Shown: positions 16,838 to 25,542 of the stretch, in pieces
Layout: each line of letters opens with the position of its first letter
How positions within the stretch are numbered: the stretch's first letter is position 1
NCBI GenBank assembly: GCA_021827985.1
Contig: JAKATL010000015.1
Span: forward strand, 1 to 46,280
DNA: 46,280 nucleotides
Source of the DNA: a bacterium
GTDB lineage: Bacteria > Chloroflexota > Dormibacteria > Aeolococcales > Bog-877
Direction of reading: 5' to 3'
Notes under the pieces: model-generated
Told to the model about the DNA's origin: nothing
The model's input: only the letters and a program-made list of their open reading frames with translations
Databases searched by the model: none
Program-made: the position numbers and the translations under genes

Positions 16838-16980
16838 CTCCCGCCTCCTCGGTCACCAGGCGCCAACTCGGTCCCGCCCGCCCATCTCCTCCATCGTACT
16901 GGGCAGGTGCGACCTCCCCTGGGGTGCGCTCGCTGCCCGGGAGGTAAGCTGGGAGGGGGCTGCAACTGAGGGGGATCGGA

Positions 16981-18369
16981 ATGCAGGATGTCTCGGTCGA
17001 CGTGGTCACCATCGGGGCCGGGGGAGGTGCCTACCCGGCCGCCTTCCGGCTGGCCCGATCCGGCCGCCAGGTGGTCATGACCGATCCCAAGGGCGTCATG
17101 AGCGGCAACTGCCTGGCCGAGGGCTGCGTGCCGTCTAAGGCCGTCCGAGAGGTGGCTCAGCTGTACCGACGGGTTCGGGGCGGGGCGCGGATGGGGCTCC
17201 ACGGTCAGCTCTCCGCCGAGTACTCAGGCGCCCTGGCGCACAAGAGCTGGGTCCAGGAGCTGCGCTACCGGCAGCACGCAGAGGAGCTAGAGGCCCTGGA
17301 GCCCCGGCTCCGCCTCATCACCGGTGTGGCCCGGCTCGTGGACTCCCACACCGCTCTGGTCGAGGGGCCGCAGGGCAGCTGGCGGATCTCGGCCCGGTCG
17401 GTGATCGTCGCCAGCGGGTCCGACATCACGGTGCCGAAGCTCCCGGGCGCCGAGCTCTGCATCACCTCGCGCGACCTCTTCGCCCTCACCCCCCAGGTCC
17501 GCTCGGTGCCGGACACCCTGCTGGTCATCGGCGCCGGGTACATCGGCCTGGAGGCGGCCGGCATCCTGCAGACCTTCGGAGCGCAAGTCGAGGTACTGGA
17601 GATGGAGGACCAGATCCTGCCGGGCATGGATCCCGACTTCGCCGCCCTGCTGGCGGCCAACCTCGACCCTCAGATCACCGTGCGGCTCGGGTCCAAGGTC
17701 CGGTCGGTCGAGGCAACTCCCGAGGGCCGCCGGGTGACCTACCTACGGGACGGGAAGGTGAACACTGCGGAGGCCCAGCAGGTGCTGCTGGCAGTTGGCC
17801 GCCATCCGGTTCTGCCCACCGGCTTGGCCGAGGCCGGGGTCGAGGTTGAGGCGGGGCGTCCCCGGGTCAACCACTCCCTGCAGACCTCGGTGCCCCACAT
17901 CTACGCTCCCGGGGACGTCAACGGCCGGTCGATGCTCTTCCACTCGGCTGTGCGGCAATCGCTGGTGGCGGCGGACTGCATCGCTGCCGGAGACCGAGCC
18001 GTGGACCACTTCGACTTCGGTGCCGTGCCCACCACCATCTTCACCTTCCCGGAGGCCGCCTATGTGGGACTTCTCCGCGGGGAGGCACATCTTCGCGGGA
18101 TCCCGGTGGAGGAGGCGGCCTACAGCTTTGAGGAAGACTCCCGGGCCCAGATCCTGGGGGAGATGTCGGGAGAGCTGCGTCTCTTCTTCGCTCCCGGCAG
18201 CCTCAGGCTCCTGGGCGGGTGGGTGGTTGGCGTGGACGCGGCCCAGCTGATCGGGGAGATCGGGACCGCCGTTGCCGCCGGGCTGACCGCCCACCAGCTT
18301 GCCCGCTTCCCCGACCAGCACCCCATGGCCCAGGAGGGGGTCGGCAAGGCCGCCCGCCGGCTGGTCTGA
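16981..18369 (+). CDS. Dihydrolipoamide dehydrogenase-like flavoprotein disulfide reductase
   Basis: The 462-residue protein has an N-terminal FAD-binding motif (IGAGGGAYPAA), a redox-active disulfide CLAEGC (Cys44/Cys49) as in class I pyridine nucleotide-disulfide reductases, a NAD(P)H motif GAGYIGLEAAG, the second FAD motif IYAPGDVNG, and a C-terminal dimerisation domain. The active-site base pair His447/Glu452 (HPMAQE) corresponds to HPxxxE of lipoamide dehydrogenase. No E1/E2 genes are near, so it may serve another disulfide substrate. GAGGGGG lies 7 bases before the ATG. It is followed 53 bases later by a UspA gene. Lipoamide specificity is not proven. Confidence 0.9.
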   Translation: MQDVSVDVVTIGAGGGAYPAAFRLARSGRQVVMTDPKGVMSGNCLAEGCVPSKAVREVAQLYRRVRGGARMGLHGQLSAEYSGALAHKSWVQELRYRQHAEELEALEPRLRLITGVARLVDSHTALVEGPQGSWRISARSVIVASGSDITVPKLPGAELCITSRDLFALTPQVRSVPDTLLVIGAGYIGLEAAGILQTFGAQVEVLEMEDQILPGMDPDFAALLAANLDPQITVRLGSKVRSVEATPEGRRVTYLRDGKVNTAEAQQVLLAVGRHPVLPTGLAEAGVEVEAGRPRVNHSLQTSVPHIYAPGDVNGRSMLFHSAVRQSLVAADCIAAGDRAVDHFDFGAVPTTIFTFPEAAYVGLLRGEAHLRGIPVEEAAYSFEEDSRAQILGEMSGELRLFFAPGSLRLLGGWVVGVDAAQLIGEIGTAVAAGLTAHQLARFPDQHPMAQEGVGKAARRLV

Positions 18370-18422
18370 CCGCGGCCCGGTATCATCTGGCCCAGCAGAG
18401 GGATTCCCAGGGGGGATGGAAC

Positions 18423-18875
18423 ATGGGCCGGATCGTGGTCGGGGTGGACGGGTCTCCTCACTCTCTGGTGGCCCTGGAGTGGGCCTGCCGTGAGGCCGAG
18501 CTGCGCCATGACACCCTGGAGCTGGTGAGCGCCTGGAGCCTTCCCGCCGTCAGCTCCGCTGGTGCCTCCCAGGAGGTGATCGAGGTGCTTCAGGCGGCGG
18601 CCCAGGATGCTGTGGAATCGGGACGCCAACGCGCCGCTCAGGTCGCCCCCGGCGTCGAGGTGGGCACGCGGGTCTACCGGGGCCAGCCGGCCCGAGTGCT
18701 GGTGGAGCGGGCCGAGGGCGCCGACCTGCTGGTGGTGGGCTCACGGGGGCTCGGGGAGTTCAAAGCACTTCTGCTCGGCTCGGTGAGCCAGGAGTGCAGC
18801 CAGCACTCCCCCGTGCCCGTGGTGATAGTCCGGGACCAGGGGGACGCTAAGAGGCCAGGCGTGCCTCCAGGGTAA
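18423..18875 (+). CDS. Universal stress protein (UspA family)
   Basis: The 150-residue single-domain protein begins GRIVVGVDGSPHS (Asp of the ATP-binding strand) and ends with the ATP-phosphate loop GSRGLGEFKALLLGS and VPVVIV. The GxxGx9GS pattern is intact, so it should bind ATP. TATCAT at 18381-18386 is a possible -10. GGGGGG lies 6-11 bases before the ATG. The last 29 bases overlap the 3' end of the convergent osmC gene. Confidence 0.93.
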   Translation: MGRIVVGVDGSPHSLVALEWACREAELRHDTLELVSAWSLPAVSSAGASQEVIEVLQAAAQDAVESGRQRAAQVAPGVEVGTRVYRGQPARVLVERAEGADLLVVGSRGLGEFKALLLGSVSQECSQHSPVPVVIVRDQGDAKRPGVPPG

Positions 18876-19275
18876 TCTCCGGTCCCGCCAGGGCCACCGA
18901 CACCGGACAGGTCGCCTTGGCCCGGTCGGCGAACTCCCGGAAGGTGGGCTCGTCGATCCCTGGAACCCTGCCCTCGGTCGACAGTTCGATCAGGGTGATG
19001 CGGAAGCCGGAATCCTGCCGGTCGATGTGGACCTTGGCCTCGGTCTCCACCCGCTCCGGTTCGTGGCCGGCACCGGCCAGGGCGAGGGAGAGAGCCATCG
19101 AGAAGCAGGCGGCGTGAGCCGCTCCCAGAAGCTCCTCGGGGTTGCTCCCCCTCCCCTGCTCGAACCGCGAGCGGCGCGAGTAGCTGGTGACGAAGTCTCG
19201 GCTCTCGGGGACGATCTCACCCCCACCCCCGTCTTCGTTGGGCTCCCAAACCGCCCTAGCGCTCCTCACCGGCAC
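18847..19275 (-). CDS. osmC: OsmC family peroxiredoxin-like hydroperoxide reductase
   Basis: This 142-residue protein shows GSNPEELLGAAHAACFSMAL with the peroxidatic Cys57, and the resolving Cys123 in ATCPVSVAL, both needed for thiol reduction of organic hydroperoxides. The sequence around the first Cys is closer to OsmC than to Ohr. The GTG at 19275 is preceded by a perfect AGGAGG with six-base spacing; the frame extends much further upstream but only antisense to nothing but the sdhAB tail. It follows sdhAB by 29 bases on the same strand and probably shares its transcript. Confidence 0.92.
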   Translation of the reverse strand: MPVRSARAVWEPNEDGGGGEIVPESRDFVTSYSRRSRFEQGRGSNPEELLGAAHAACFSMALSLALAGAGHEPERVETEAKVHIDRQDSGFRITLIELSTEGRVPGIDEPTFREFADRAKATCPVSVALAGPEITLEARLAS

Positions 19276-19304
19276 GGCACACCTCCTGAACTGACTGGTC
19301 CAGA

Positions 19305-21920
19305 TTACCTCCCGCTCCCCGTGTCGCCGCGGAGGACCCGCAGAGCTCCCCGGATAGGGTCGAAGTGGCGGTCGGCCACCCTTTCCTTGAGCGGGATGAT
19401 GGCGTTGTCGGTGATGTGAATGTGCTCCGGACAGACCTCGGTGCAGCACTTGGTGACGTTGCAATAGGCCAGGCCACCCTCCCCGTACAGCTGGGGCAGG
19501 CGGTTCAGCACGTCCTTGGGATGCATCTCCAGCGAGGCTATCCGGACCATGAAGCGAGGGCCGAAGAAGCGCGCCATCCCCTGGTGCTCGCGCATCACAT
19601 GGCAGACGTCCTGGCAGAGGAAGCACTCGATGCAGCGGCGTTGCTCGATCACCCTCTCGATGTCGCGCTGCTGGATGTCGAAGGGCGCCAAGTCACCGGG
19701 TGCCGGGGTGAAGGGCTGGATCTTCCGGTTGACCTCGTAGTTCCAGCTGACGTCGGTTACCAGGTCTCCCACCTTGGGGAACGACTGCATCGGCTGCACG
19801 ACGATCTCCGGAACCAGGGGGAGTAGGTCGTCGACTCTGGTCTTGCACAGAAGAGCTGGCCGCCCGTTGATCTCGGCGCTGCAGGAGCCGCACTTGGCCG
19901 CCTTGCAGTTCCAGCGGCACGCGAGGTCGCCCGCCCGGTTGGCCTGGATCCAGTGGATGCCATCCAGCACCACCATCCCCTCCACCACGGGCACCCGGTA
20001 GTGCTCGAAACCGCCTCCAGCGGCGTTGCCCCTCCAGACCCGGAAGGCAACCTCGCGGCCGGTCTCGCCATCCGCGTAGGTGATGCGGAGCTTCTTGGGC
20101 AGCTCCTCGTCGGGTGAGATCTCCGGCTTGGGCGCAGGCTGCCCCTTCTGGCGGGCATGGAGCTTGGCCTCAGCGGCGTCCGCCAGCACCGTGGCCGCCA
20201 CCCGGGTCTGGCCGGCGGCCAGCTCCGCCAGCCGCTCTGGCATGGGCTCGCGCTTGCGCCGGACCACTTCCATGTGGCCGCCGCCGCCCAGCCGGGCAAC
20301 CAGGTTGACCTGGCCCAGCTCATCGTCCCGGTCCGGGTGGTCGAGGCGCCACTGCGAGCCCCTGCTCTCCCGTCGCTCTAGGGCGGAGCGCACAATGGCC
20401 TCGCTCACGGTCAGCATGAAGAGATCGTCCCGCGCGCCGCTGAAGGCCGGGTTGTAGGCCCGGCCCCCCGGGACCCTGATCCTCGCCGCCCGCTCCTTGA
20501 GCTCCAGGATTCTCTCCAGCGCCTCTCGAAGGGACTCGTCCGTGCGCGCGATGGCGGCCCCCGCCTGCATCGCCTCCTGCAGCTCGCGGTGCAGACGGTA
20601 GGGGTCCTCCCCTTCCCCGCCAGACAGCGGGCGGAGCAGCACCCGGCGCTCCTCCTCGATCTGGCCCTCGTCAACCGCGGGCAGCTGGGGCAGCGTCTTC
20701 GCGTACTCGGCGGCGGCGTCTCCCGCCCGCTTGCCAAACACCAGGATGTCGCCCAGGGAGTTCCCGCCCAGCCGGTTGGCGCCGTGAAGACCCGCCGCCA
20801 CCTCCCCGCCGGCGAACAGCCCCGGCACGGTGGTGGCGGCGGTGTCAGCCTCCACGTTGATCCCGCCCATGGTGTAGTGGATCGTGGGGGCGACCTCCAT
20901 CGGCTCCTTGGTGATGTCAACCCCGGCGAGGCTGTGGAACTGCTCGTACATGGACGGCAGCCGCCGGCGAATGGTCTCGGAGCCAAGGTGGGTCACGTCC
21001 AGGAAGGCTCCCCCGTGAGGCGAGCCGCGCCCGGCCTGGACCTCCTTGAAGATGGAGCGGGCGACAACGTCCCGGGAGGAGAGGTCCTTCTTCACCGGGT
21101 CGTAGCGCTCCATGAAGCGCTCACCCAGAGAGTTGCGCAGGATGCCGCCCTCTCCGCGGACCGCCTCGGTGACCAGGATCCCCCGGGCGCCCGGCGGCCA
21201 CACCATGCCCGTGGGGTGGAACTGGACGAACTCCATGTCCTTGAGCTCAGCTCCGGCCTCATAGGCCATGGCCGCCCCGTCCCCGGTGCCCTCCCACGAG
21301 TTGGAGGTGATGCGGTACATCCGACCCCACCCTCCGGTGGCCAGCACCACCGCCTTGGCCCGGATGGTGATGAACTCCCCATCCGCCCGCTGGTACCCGG
21401 TGGCGCCGGCGATCCGGTCACCGTCCTTCAGAAGACGGGTCATGGTGGTCTCCATGTGGACCGTGACCCCCTCCTGATGGACCAGGCGGTCCTGGCAGGT
21501 GCGGATGAGCTCCAGCCCGGTGCGGTCGCCGATGTGGGCGAGCCGCCTCCACGAGTGGGCACCGAAGGCGCGCTGGCTGATCTTGCCCTGCTTGGTGCGG
21601 TCGAAGACCCCCCCCCATTGCTCCAGCTCGATGACCCTATCGATCACCTCGTGGGCGAAGAGCTCCACCATCCGCCAGTTGTTGACCATCGCCCCGCCCC
21701 GCATGGTGTCCCCGAAGTGGGTCTCCCAGGAGTCCTCGGGATCCAGGTTGCCGAGAGCGGCGGCGATCCCCCCCTCGGCCATCACCGTGTGGGCCTTGCC
21801 CAGGAGGGACTTACAAACCACCCCTACCGAGCAGCCCGCCTCGGCGGCGGCGATGGCGGCCCGCATCCCCGCCCCCCCAGCCCCCAGGACCAGGACGTCG
21901 TACTCCGCCTCTGCGGTCAT
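19305..21920 (-). CDS. sdhAB: Fused succinate dehydrogenase SdhA-SdhB (flavoprotein plus iron-sulfur subunit)
   Basis: One uninterrupted 871-codon frame encodes both catalytic subunits of complex II. Residues 1-570 are SdhA: FAD motif GAGGAGMRAA, KAHTVMAEGG with the His44 expected to hold FAD covalently, FHPTGM, TEAVRGEGG and GANRLGGNSLGD. A linker of about 40 residues (roughly 570-610) follows. Residues 611-871 are SdhB: [2Fe-2S] ligands Cys672, 677, 680, 692; [4Fe-4S] Cys763, 766, 769, 773; [3Fe-4S] Cys820, 826, 830, then CPEHIHITDNAIIP. The SdhB part and its SdhC resemble mycobacterial Sdh1, which works with menaquinone. GGAGGGGAGG precedes the ATG, and sdhC ends 10 bases upstream. Confidence 0.93.
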   Translation of the reverse strand: MTAEAEYDVLVLGAGGAGMRAAIAAAEAGCSVGVVCKSLLGKAHTVMAEGGIAAALGNLDPEDSWETHFGDTMRGGAMVNNWRMVELFAHEVIDRVIELEQWGGVFDRTKQGKISQRAFGAHSWRRLAHIGDRTGLELIRTCQDRLVHQEGVTVHMETTMTRLLKDGDRIAGATGYQRADGEFITIRAKAVVLATGGWGRMYRITSNSWEGTGDGAAMAYEAGAELKDMEFVQFHPTGMVWPPGARGILVTEAVRGEGGILRNSLGERFMERYDPVKKDLSSRDVVARSIFKEVQAGRGSPHGGAFLDVTHLGSETIRRRLPSMYEQFHSLAGVDITKEPMEVAPTIHYTMGGINVEADTAATTVPGLFAGGEVAAGLHGANRLGGNSLGDILVFGKRAGDAAAEYAKTLPQLPAVDEGQIEEERRVLLRPLSGGEGEDPYRLHRELQEAMQAGAAIARTDESLREALERILELKERAARIRVPGGRAYNPAFSGARDDLFMLTVSEAIVRSALERRESRGSQWRLDHPDRDDELGQVNLVARLGGGGHMEVVRRKREPMPERLAELAAGQTRVAATVLADAAEAKLHARQKGQPAPKPEISPDEELPKKLRITYADGETGREVAFRVWRGNAAGGGFEHYRVPVVEGMVVLDGIHWIQANRAGDLACRWNCKAAKCGSCSAEINGRPALLCKTRVDDLLPLVPEIVVQPMQSFPKVGDLVTDVSWNYEVNRKIQPFTPAPGDLAPFDIQQRDIERVIEQRRCIECFLCQDVCHVMREHQGMARFFGPRFMVRIASLEMHPKDVLNRLPQLYGEGGLAYCNVTKCCTEVCPEHIHITDNAIIPLKERVADRHFDPIRGALRVLRGDTGSGR

Positions 21921-21930
21921 CCTCCCCTCC

Positions 21931-22707
21931 TCAGAATCCGAGATGGGGGTCGTGGATGACCCCGTACTGCAAGAGACGGATGTAAAGATCGGTGGCGACC
22001 AGGGTGAACAGGCTGATCCAGGCGAAGGTGGAGTGGCGGGCGTTGAGCCAGCTCACCCCCTTCCAGGCCCGGTGGCGCTGCCGTCCCCCCAGGGCACAGC
22101 TGAAGCAATCCACTCCACCTCCAACCAGGTGGCGGAGGGAGTGGCAGCCCAAGGTGTAGGCGCTGAGGAAGGTGATGTTGACCAGCATGATCGCCGTGCC
22201 CAGGCCGAAACCCAGGTGGCCGTGGTACCAGAAGGCCTGGTAGGTATCGATCCAGAGCACCACCAAGAAGCCCACCGCAAAGTACACGAGGAAGCGGTGC
22301 AGGTTGTTGAGCACAAAGGGCAGCCGGCTCTCCCCCCGGTAGGCGGACCCCCTGCCGGTGGGGGAGGCGCCAGCCAGGATCTGGGGCTCGCGGATCGCGC
22401 ATGCCGGCGGATCAGAGAAGAAGGCGCGGTAGTAGGCCTTGCGGTAGTAGTAGCAGGTGGCCCGGAACCCCAGCGGGATGTAGAAGATGAAAAGCGCCGG
22501 GGAGACCGGGGTCCGCCCCACCGCCACCTGGGGCGAGTAGAAGGGCGACAGGTACTGGTGGTACTGGTTGGAGTGGAAGAAGACTATGGTCCAGAGGCTG
22601 TAGAGTCCGAAGAGGCTGAGCCAGGCCGCGACGTTGGCTGGGTAGACCCACCACCGGTCGGGGCGGCGGACGTCGGCTGCGGACGGCGAGGAGAAGCTGG
22701 CGGCCAT
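21931..22707 (-). CDS. sdhC: Succinate dehydrogenase membrane anchor SdhC (Sdh1 type)
   Basis: The 258-residue protein has about five hydrophobic helices and matches the Sdh1-type single anchor rather than the paired SdhC/SdhD of E. coli. Recognisable pieces are PLGFRATCYYYRKAYYRAFF, NLHRFLVYFAV (His), GCHSLRHLVGG (two His) and RHSTFAWISLFTLVATDLYIR. The RATCYYYRKAYYR stretch is characteristic of this group. Histidines could take part in heme or quinone binding, but this Sdh1 class need not carry heme. The ATG overlaps the mdh stop as TGATG. sdhAB follows 10 bases downstream. No separate sdhD is present. Confidence 0.88.
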   Translation of the reverse strand: MAASFSSPSAADVRRPDRWWVYPANVAAWLSLFGLYSLWTIVFFHSNQYHQYLSPFYSPQVAVGRTPVSPALFIFYIPLGFRATCYYYRKAYYRAFFSDPPACAIREPQILAGASPTGRGSAYRGESRLPFVLNNLHRFLVYFAVGFLVVLWIDTYQAFWYHGHLGFGLGTAIMLVNITFLSAYTLGCHSLRHLVGGGVDCFSCALGGRQRHRAWKGVSWLNARHSTFAWISLFTLVATDLYIRLLQYGVIHDPHLGF

Positions 22708-23630
22708 CAGCCCAGCACCGCCGTCACTTCCCGGACGGCGGCGGCGGACCGCTCCAGTTCCGCCCTCTCGGACTGGGTCAGCTCCACTTCCAGGACGTCC
22801 ACGACACCACCGGCTCCGAGCTTGACCGGGACCCCCATCACCACTCCGCTGAGCCCGTACTCCCCCTCCAGGCGGATGGCGCAGGGCAGCACTAGCCCGC
22901 GGTCGCGGAGGATGGCGTCCACCATCTGGGCCACCGCGGCGGCGGGCGCGTAGTAGGCGGATCCGGTCTTGAGCAGCTTCACCACCTCGGCGCCCCCGTC
23001 CCGGGTCCGCTGCACGATCTCCTCCAGACGGCCGTCCGGAATTAGCCGCCCCACCGGCACCCCGGCGACGCTGGTGACCCCCCTGAGCGGCACCATGGTG
23101 TCGCCGTGCCCACCCAGCACGTAGGCCTCCACGCTGCGCACGGAGACTCCGAGCTCGGCGGCCACGAAGGAGCGGAACCGGGCCGTGTCCAGCACCCCGG
23201 CCATCCCGATCACCCGGCGACGGTCCAGGCCGCTGGCCCGGATGGCGAGCTCCGTCATCACATCGAGGGGGTTGGTCACCATGACCAGCACCGCCTCGGG
23301 GGAGTGGCGCACCACCTCTTCCACCACCGGGCCCACGATCTGGGCGTTGGCGCTGATCAGGTCATCCCGGCTCATGCCCGGCTTGCGGGCCAGGCCGGAG
23401 GTGACGACCACCACCCGCGACCCCTCGGTGATCGCCATGTCCGTCGAACCCGCCACCGAGCTGTCGTAGCCCACCACCGGCGCCGCCTCGCGCAGGTCGA
23501 GGGCCTTTCCCTCGGCCAGCCCCTCCACCACGTCCACCAGTGCTACGTCGACGAGATCCATCTCGGCCAGCCGCTGGGCCGTGGTAGCCCCCACGTTTCC
23601 CGCCCCGATCACCGAAACCTTCTGCCTCAT
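22707..23630 (-). CDS. mdh: Malate dehydrogenase (LDH-like type)
   Basis: The 307-residue protein has the NAD motif GAGNVGATTA, the active-site loop GLARKPGMSRDDL (Arg rather than Gln at the specificity position, so malate rather than lactate), VTNPLDVMT, and the catalytic His in GGHGDTMVP. It interconverts malate and oxaloacetate in the TCA cycle. ATG 23630 is preceded by GGGGAGGT with a five-base gap. A TAGAAT box at 23687-23682 (minus) could be its -10, giving about a 45-base leader. It is the first gene of mdh-sdhC-sdhAB-osmC. Confidence 0.95.
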   Translation of the reverse strand: MRQKVSVIGAGNVGATTAQRLAEMDLVDVALVDVVEGLAEGKALDLREAAPVVGYDSSVAGSTDMAITEGSRVVVVTSGLARKPGMSRDDLISANAQIVGPVVEEVVRHSPEAVLVMVTNPLDVMTELAIRASGLDRRRVIGMAGVLDTARFRSFVAAELGVSVRSVEAYVLGGHGDTMVPLRGVTSVAGVPVGRLIPDGRLEEIVQRTRDGGAEVVKLLKTGSAYYAPAAAVAQMVDAILRDRGLVLPCAIRLEGEYGLSGVVMGVPVKLGAGGVVDVLEVELTQSERAELERSAAAVREVTAVLG

Positions 23631-23709
23631 CGGACCTCCCCTGCCCGGGCACGAGCCCACCCCAATGCGGAAACCGAGTCCATTCTAGGCAGTCGGACCT
23701 GGGCCGACT

Positions 23710-24207
23710 TCAGCCGGCCGACCGCCCCAGCCGTCTCCGGCAGTCCAGGACCGCCTCCCAGGCCGCCTCCCGCCCCTCCCAGCCGCCGACCGTCACCTCC
23801 TTAGAGTCCTCCAGTCGCTTGTAGGTCTCGAAGAAGATCTCGATCTCCCGCAGCCAATGGGGGGCCAGGTCGCCCAGCTCGCGGATCTCGTCGAAGCGAG
23901 GATCCGAGGCGGCGACACAGAGCACCTTCACGTCCCTCCCGTTCTCATCGGCCATGTGCAGGAGCCCGATCGGACGGGCCGGGACCGAGCATCCGGGGAA
24001 CGTACCCTCCTCGACCACCACCAGGGCGTCCAAAGGGTCGCCGTCCTCCGCCAGCGTGTCGGGGATGTACCCGTAGTCGGTGGGATAGTGCACCGAGGAG
24101 TGCAGCACCCGGTCGAGGCGGATCCGGTGGGTGGTGTGGTCCATCTCGTACTTGTTGCGGCTTCCCCGGGGGATCTCCACCACCACCTCGAGCTCCGCTT
24201 GGTCCAT
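23710..24207 (-). CDS. ppa: Inorganic pyrophosphatase (family I)
   Basis: The 165-residue protein matches soluble family I PPases: VVEIPRGSRNKYE, HYPTDYGYIPDT, and the metal-binding EDGDPLDALV (three Asp), then the C-terminal FFETYKRLE. It hydrolyses pyrophosphate and so pulls biosynthetic reactions. AGAGG lies 5 bases before ATG 24207; a GTG at 24213 gives two extra residues. It follows the deacetylase gene by 9 bases and precedes mdh by 79. Confidence 0.96.
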   Translation of the reverse strand: MDQAELEVVVEIPRGSRNKYEMDHTTHRIRLDRVLHSSVHYPTDYGYIPDTLAEDGDPLDALVVVEEGTFPGCSVPARPIGLLHMADENGRDVKVLCVAASDPRFDEIRELGDLAPHWLREIEIFFETYKRLEDSKEVTVGGWEGREAAWEAVLDCRRRLGRSAG

Positions 24208-24216
24208 CGCCACCTC

Positions 24217-25530
24217 TTACGACAGCCAGGGCCCGAGGGCCGGCCCGGGCTCATTGGGGTTCATCCGGACCCGCGGTATCTGCCAGATCTGGCCGGTGGC
24301 CTGGGCCGCGGAGTCCACCCGCGCGTCGACCGCCCCCCCGACGTAGCCGAGCTGGGCAAGCTCCTGGAACAGGATGCTCTCCGCCGGACCACTCTGGGTG
24401 GATGTGGTGAAGGGCCAGAGCCCACTGTAGGCGATGAACTGGACGGGAACCCCGGTCTGGGCGGCGATGGCAGCCCCGGTCTGCCCCGCCAGCTGCTGGA
24501 CCTCTGAGCTGGACAGGCCCCAGAGCGGGGTGTTGTCGAAAAGGGTGTGGTCCTCGATCCAGAAGCCGCTGTGCGCCAGCTGATCGATCTGTGACCAGGT
24601 CAGGTAGTGCTGCGGATTGGTGCCAGCGCGGGTGGTCACGTACCTGCCCACCAGCCCGCTGGGGACGAAGAAGGTGGCGGTGTAGCCGTAGGTTCGGAGC
24701 ACCGGGACAGCGTTTTGCAGGGGGCTCTCCCGGCCATCGTCGAAGGTGATGGCGACCGGCTTGGGCGGCAGCGGGAGACCGTACAGGAGGAAGTCCGCCA
24801 GGCGGGTCAGTGAGATGGCGTGGGCACCGGCGCCGGAGAGGTACGCCATCTGGGCGGCGAACTGGGATGGAGTCACCGTCAGCCCGTACTCCAGGTCGTA
24901 TGCGTACGTGCTGTTCCACTGAGCAGGATTCGGGAAGGGGGCCACCACGTGGTACATGAGGACGGGGACGGAGGCGCCCTCCGTGGGTGGAGAAGGCGGC
25001 ACGATCACGGGCGCGTCGATCGAGCTCGGCCCCTCCCCCACCACCAGCGGCGGCCCGGATGACTGCGGCACGAGCATCAACTCAAGCTTGGCATAATCTG
25101 CCGCCACCCCGGTCGGTAGGATTTGTGCTGGCGAGCTGAACTGAATCTGGACGGGGACGGCATAGGCTCCCGCCACCTGGACCGCGGGGTCCTCCCTGTC
25201 TACCCAGGTGGAAGGAGGGGCCGGCGCTCCCGTCTGGAATCCGCTAATCGCTGCCGCCCCCTGGAACTTGGCGAAAAGGAAGGCAGACCGGGCGGCTTCA
25301 GAGGGCCACATCGCCTGCGCGGGCGGAGCCAGCTCGCTCCACTGCGCGGGGTAGTCGCCCGCCACCATCTGGCTCATGAAGGTGTGGGCTGCCGTCTCCA
25401 CGAGCTGGGCAACCGACGGCGGGGTGGGAGATGGGGTGGGCCTCGGCCGTGGGGCGGCGGGTTGCCCGCATCCGGCCAGCAGCGCGATCATCGCGAGGCC
25501 GATCGCCGGGGGACCCACCCAGAGCCGCAC
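24217..25530 (-). CDS. Polysaccharide deacetylase lipoprotein (CE4-like), unusual metal motif
   Basis: The 437-residue protein begins with a signal peptide and lipobox LLAGC (Cys21), then a Pro-rich spacer. An N-terminal domain (about 35-180) resembles NTF2-like accessory domains, though I am not certain. The C-terminal half is a NodB/CE4 fold: VPVLMYHVV, AITFDDGRES (Asp264/Asp265) and IPRVRMNP near the end. In place of HxxxH it has HTLFD (His328, Asp332), so one metal ligand appears replaced by Asp. It could deacetylate surface N-acetylated sugars, or be inactive. GTG start; a TAAGAT box sits six bases upstream, over the stop codon of the preceding glycosyltransferase gene. Confidence 0.85.
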   Translation of the reverse strand: MRLWVGPPAIGLAMIALLAGCGQPAAPRPRPTPSPTPPSVAQLVETAAHTFMSQMVAGDYPAQWSELAPPAQAMWPSEAARSAFLFAKFQGAAAISGFQTGAPAPPSTWVDREDPAVQVAGAYAVPVQIQFSSPAQILPTGVAADYAKLELMLVPQSSGPPLVVGEGPSSIDAPVIVPPSPPTEGASVPVLMYHVVAPFPNPAQWNSTYAYDLEYGLTVTPSQFAAQMAYLSGAGAHAISLTRLADFLLYGLPLPPKPVAITFDDGRESPLQNAVPVLRTYGYTATFFVPSGLVGRYVTTRAGTNPQHYLTWSQIDQLAHSGFWIEDHTLFDNTPLWGLSSSEVQQLAGQTGAAIAAQTGVPVQFIAYSGLWPFTTSTQSGPAESILFQELAQLGYVGGAVDARVDSAAQATGQIWQIPRVRMNPNEPGPALGPWLS

Positions 25531-25536
25531 TCCCCG

Positions 25537-25542
25537 ATCTTA
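25537..25542 (-). promoter_or_regulatory. -10 box (TAAGAT) of the deacetylase gene
   Basis: Read on the minus strand, TAAGAT is followed by CGGGGA and the GTG at 25530. It coincides with the TAA stop of the upstream gene, so an internal promoter is possible inside what looks like an operon. Confidence 0.35.

Noticed and set aside
20040..20130. Programmed frameshift or two genes for SdhA and SdhB
   Set aside because: Both halves are in one frame without a stop, and no internal Shine-Dalgarno plus start was clear at the junction.
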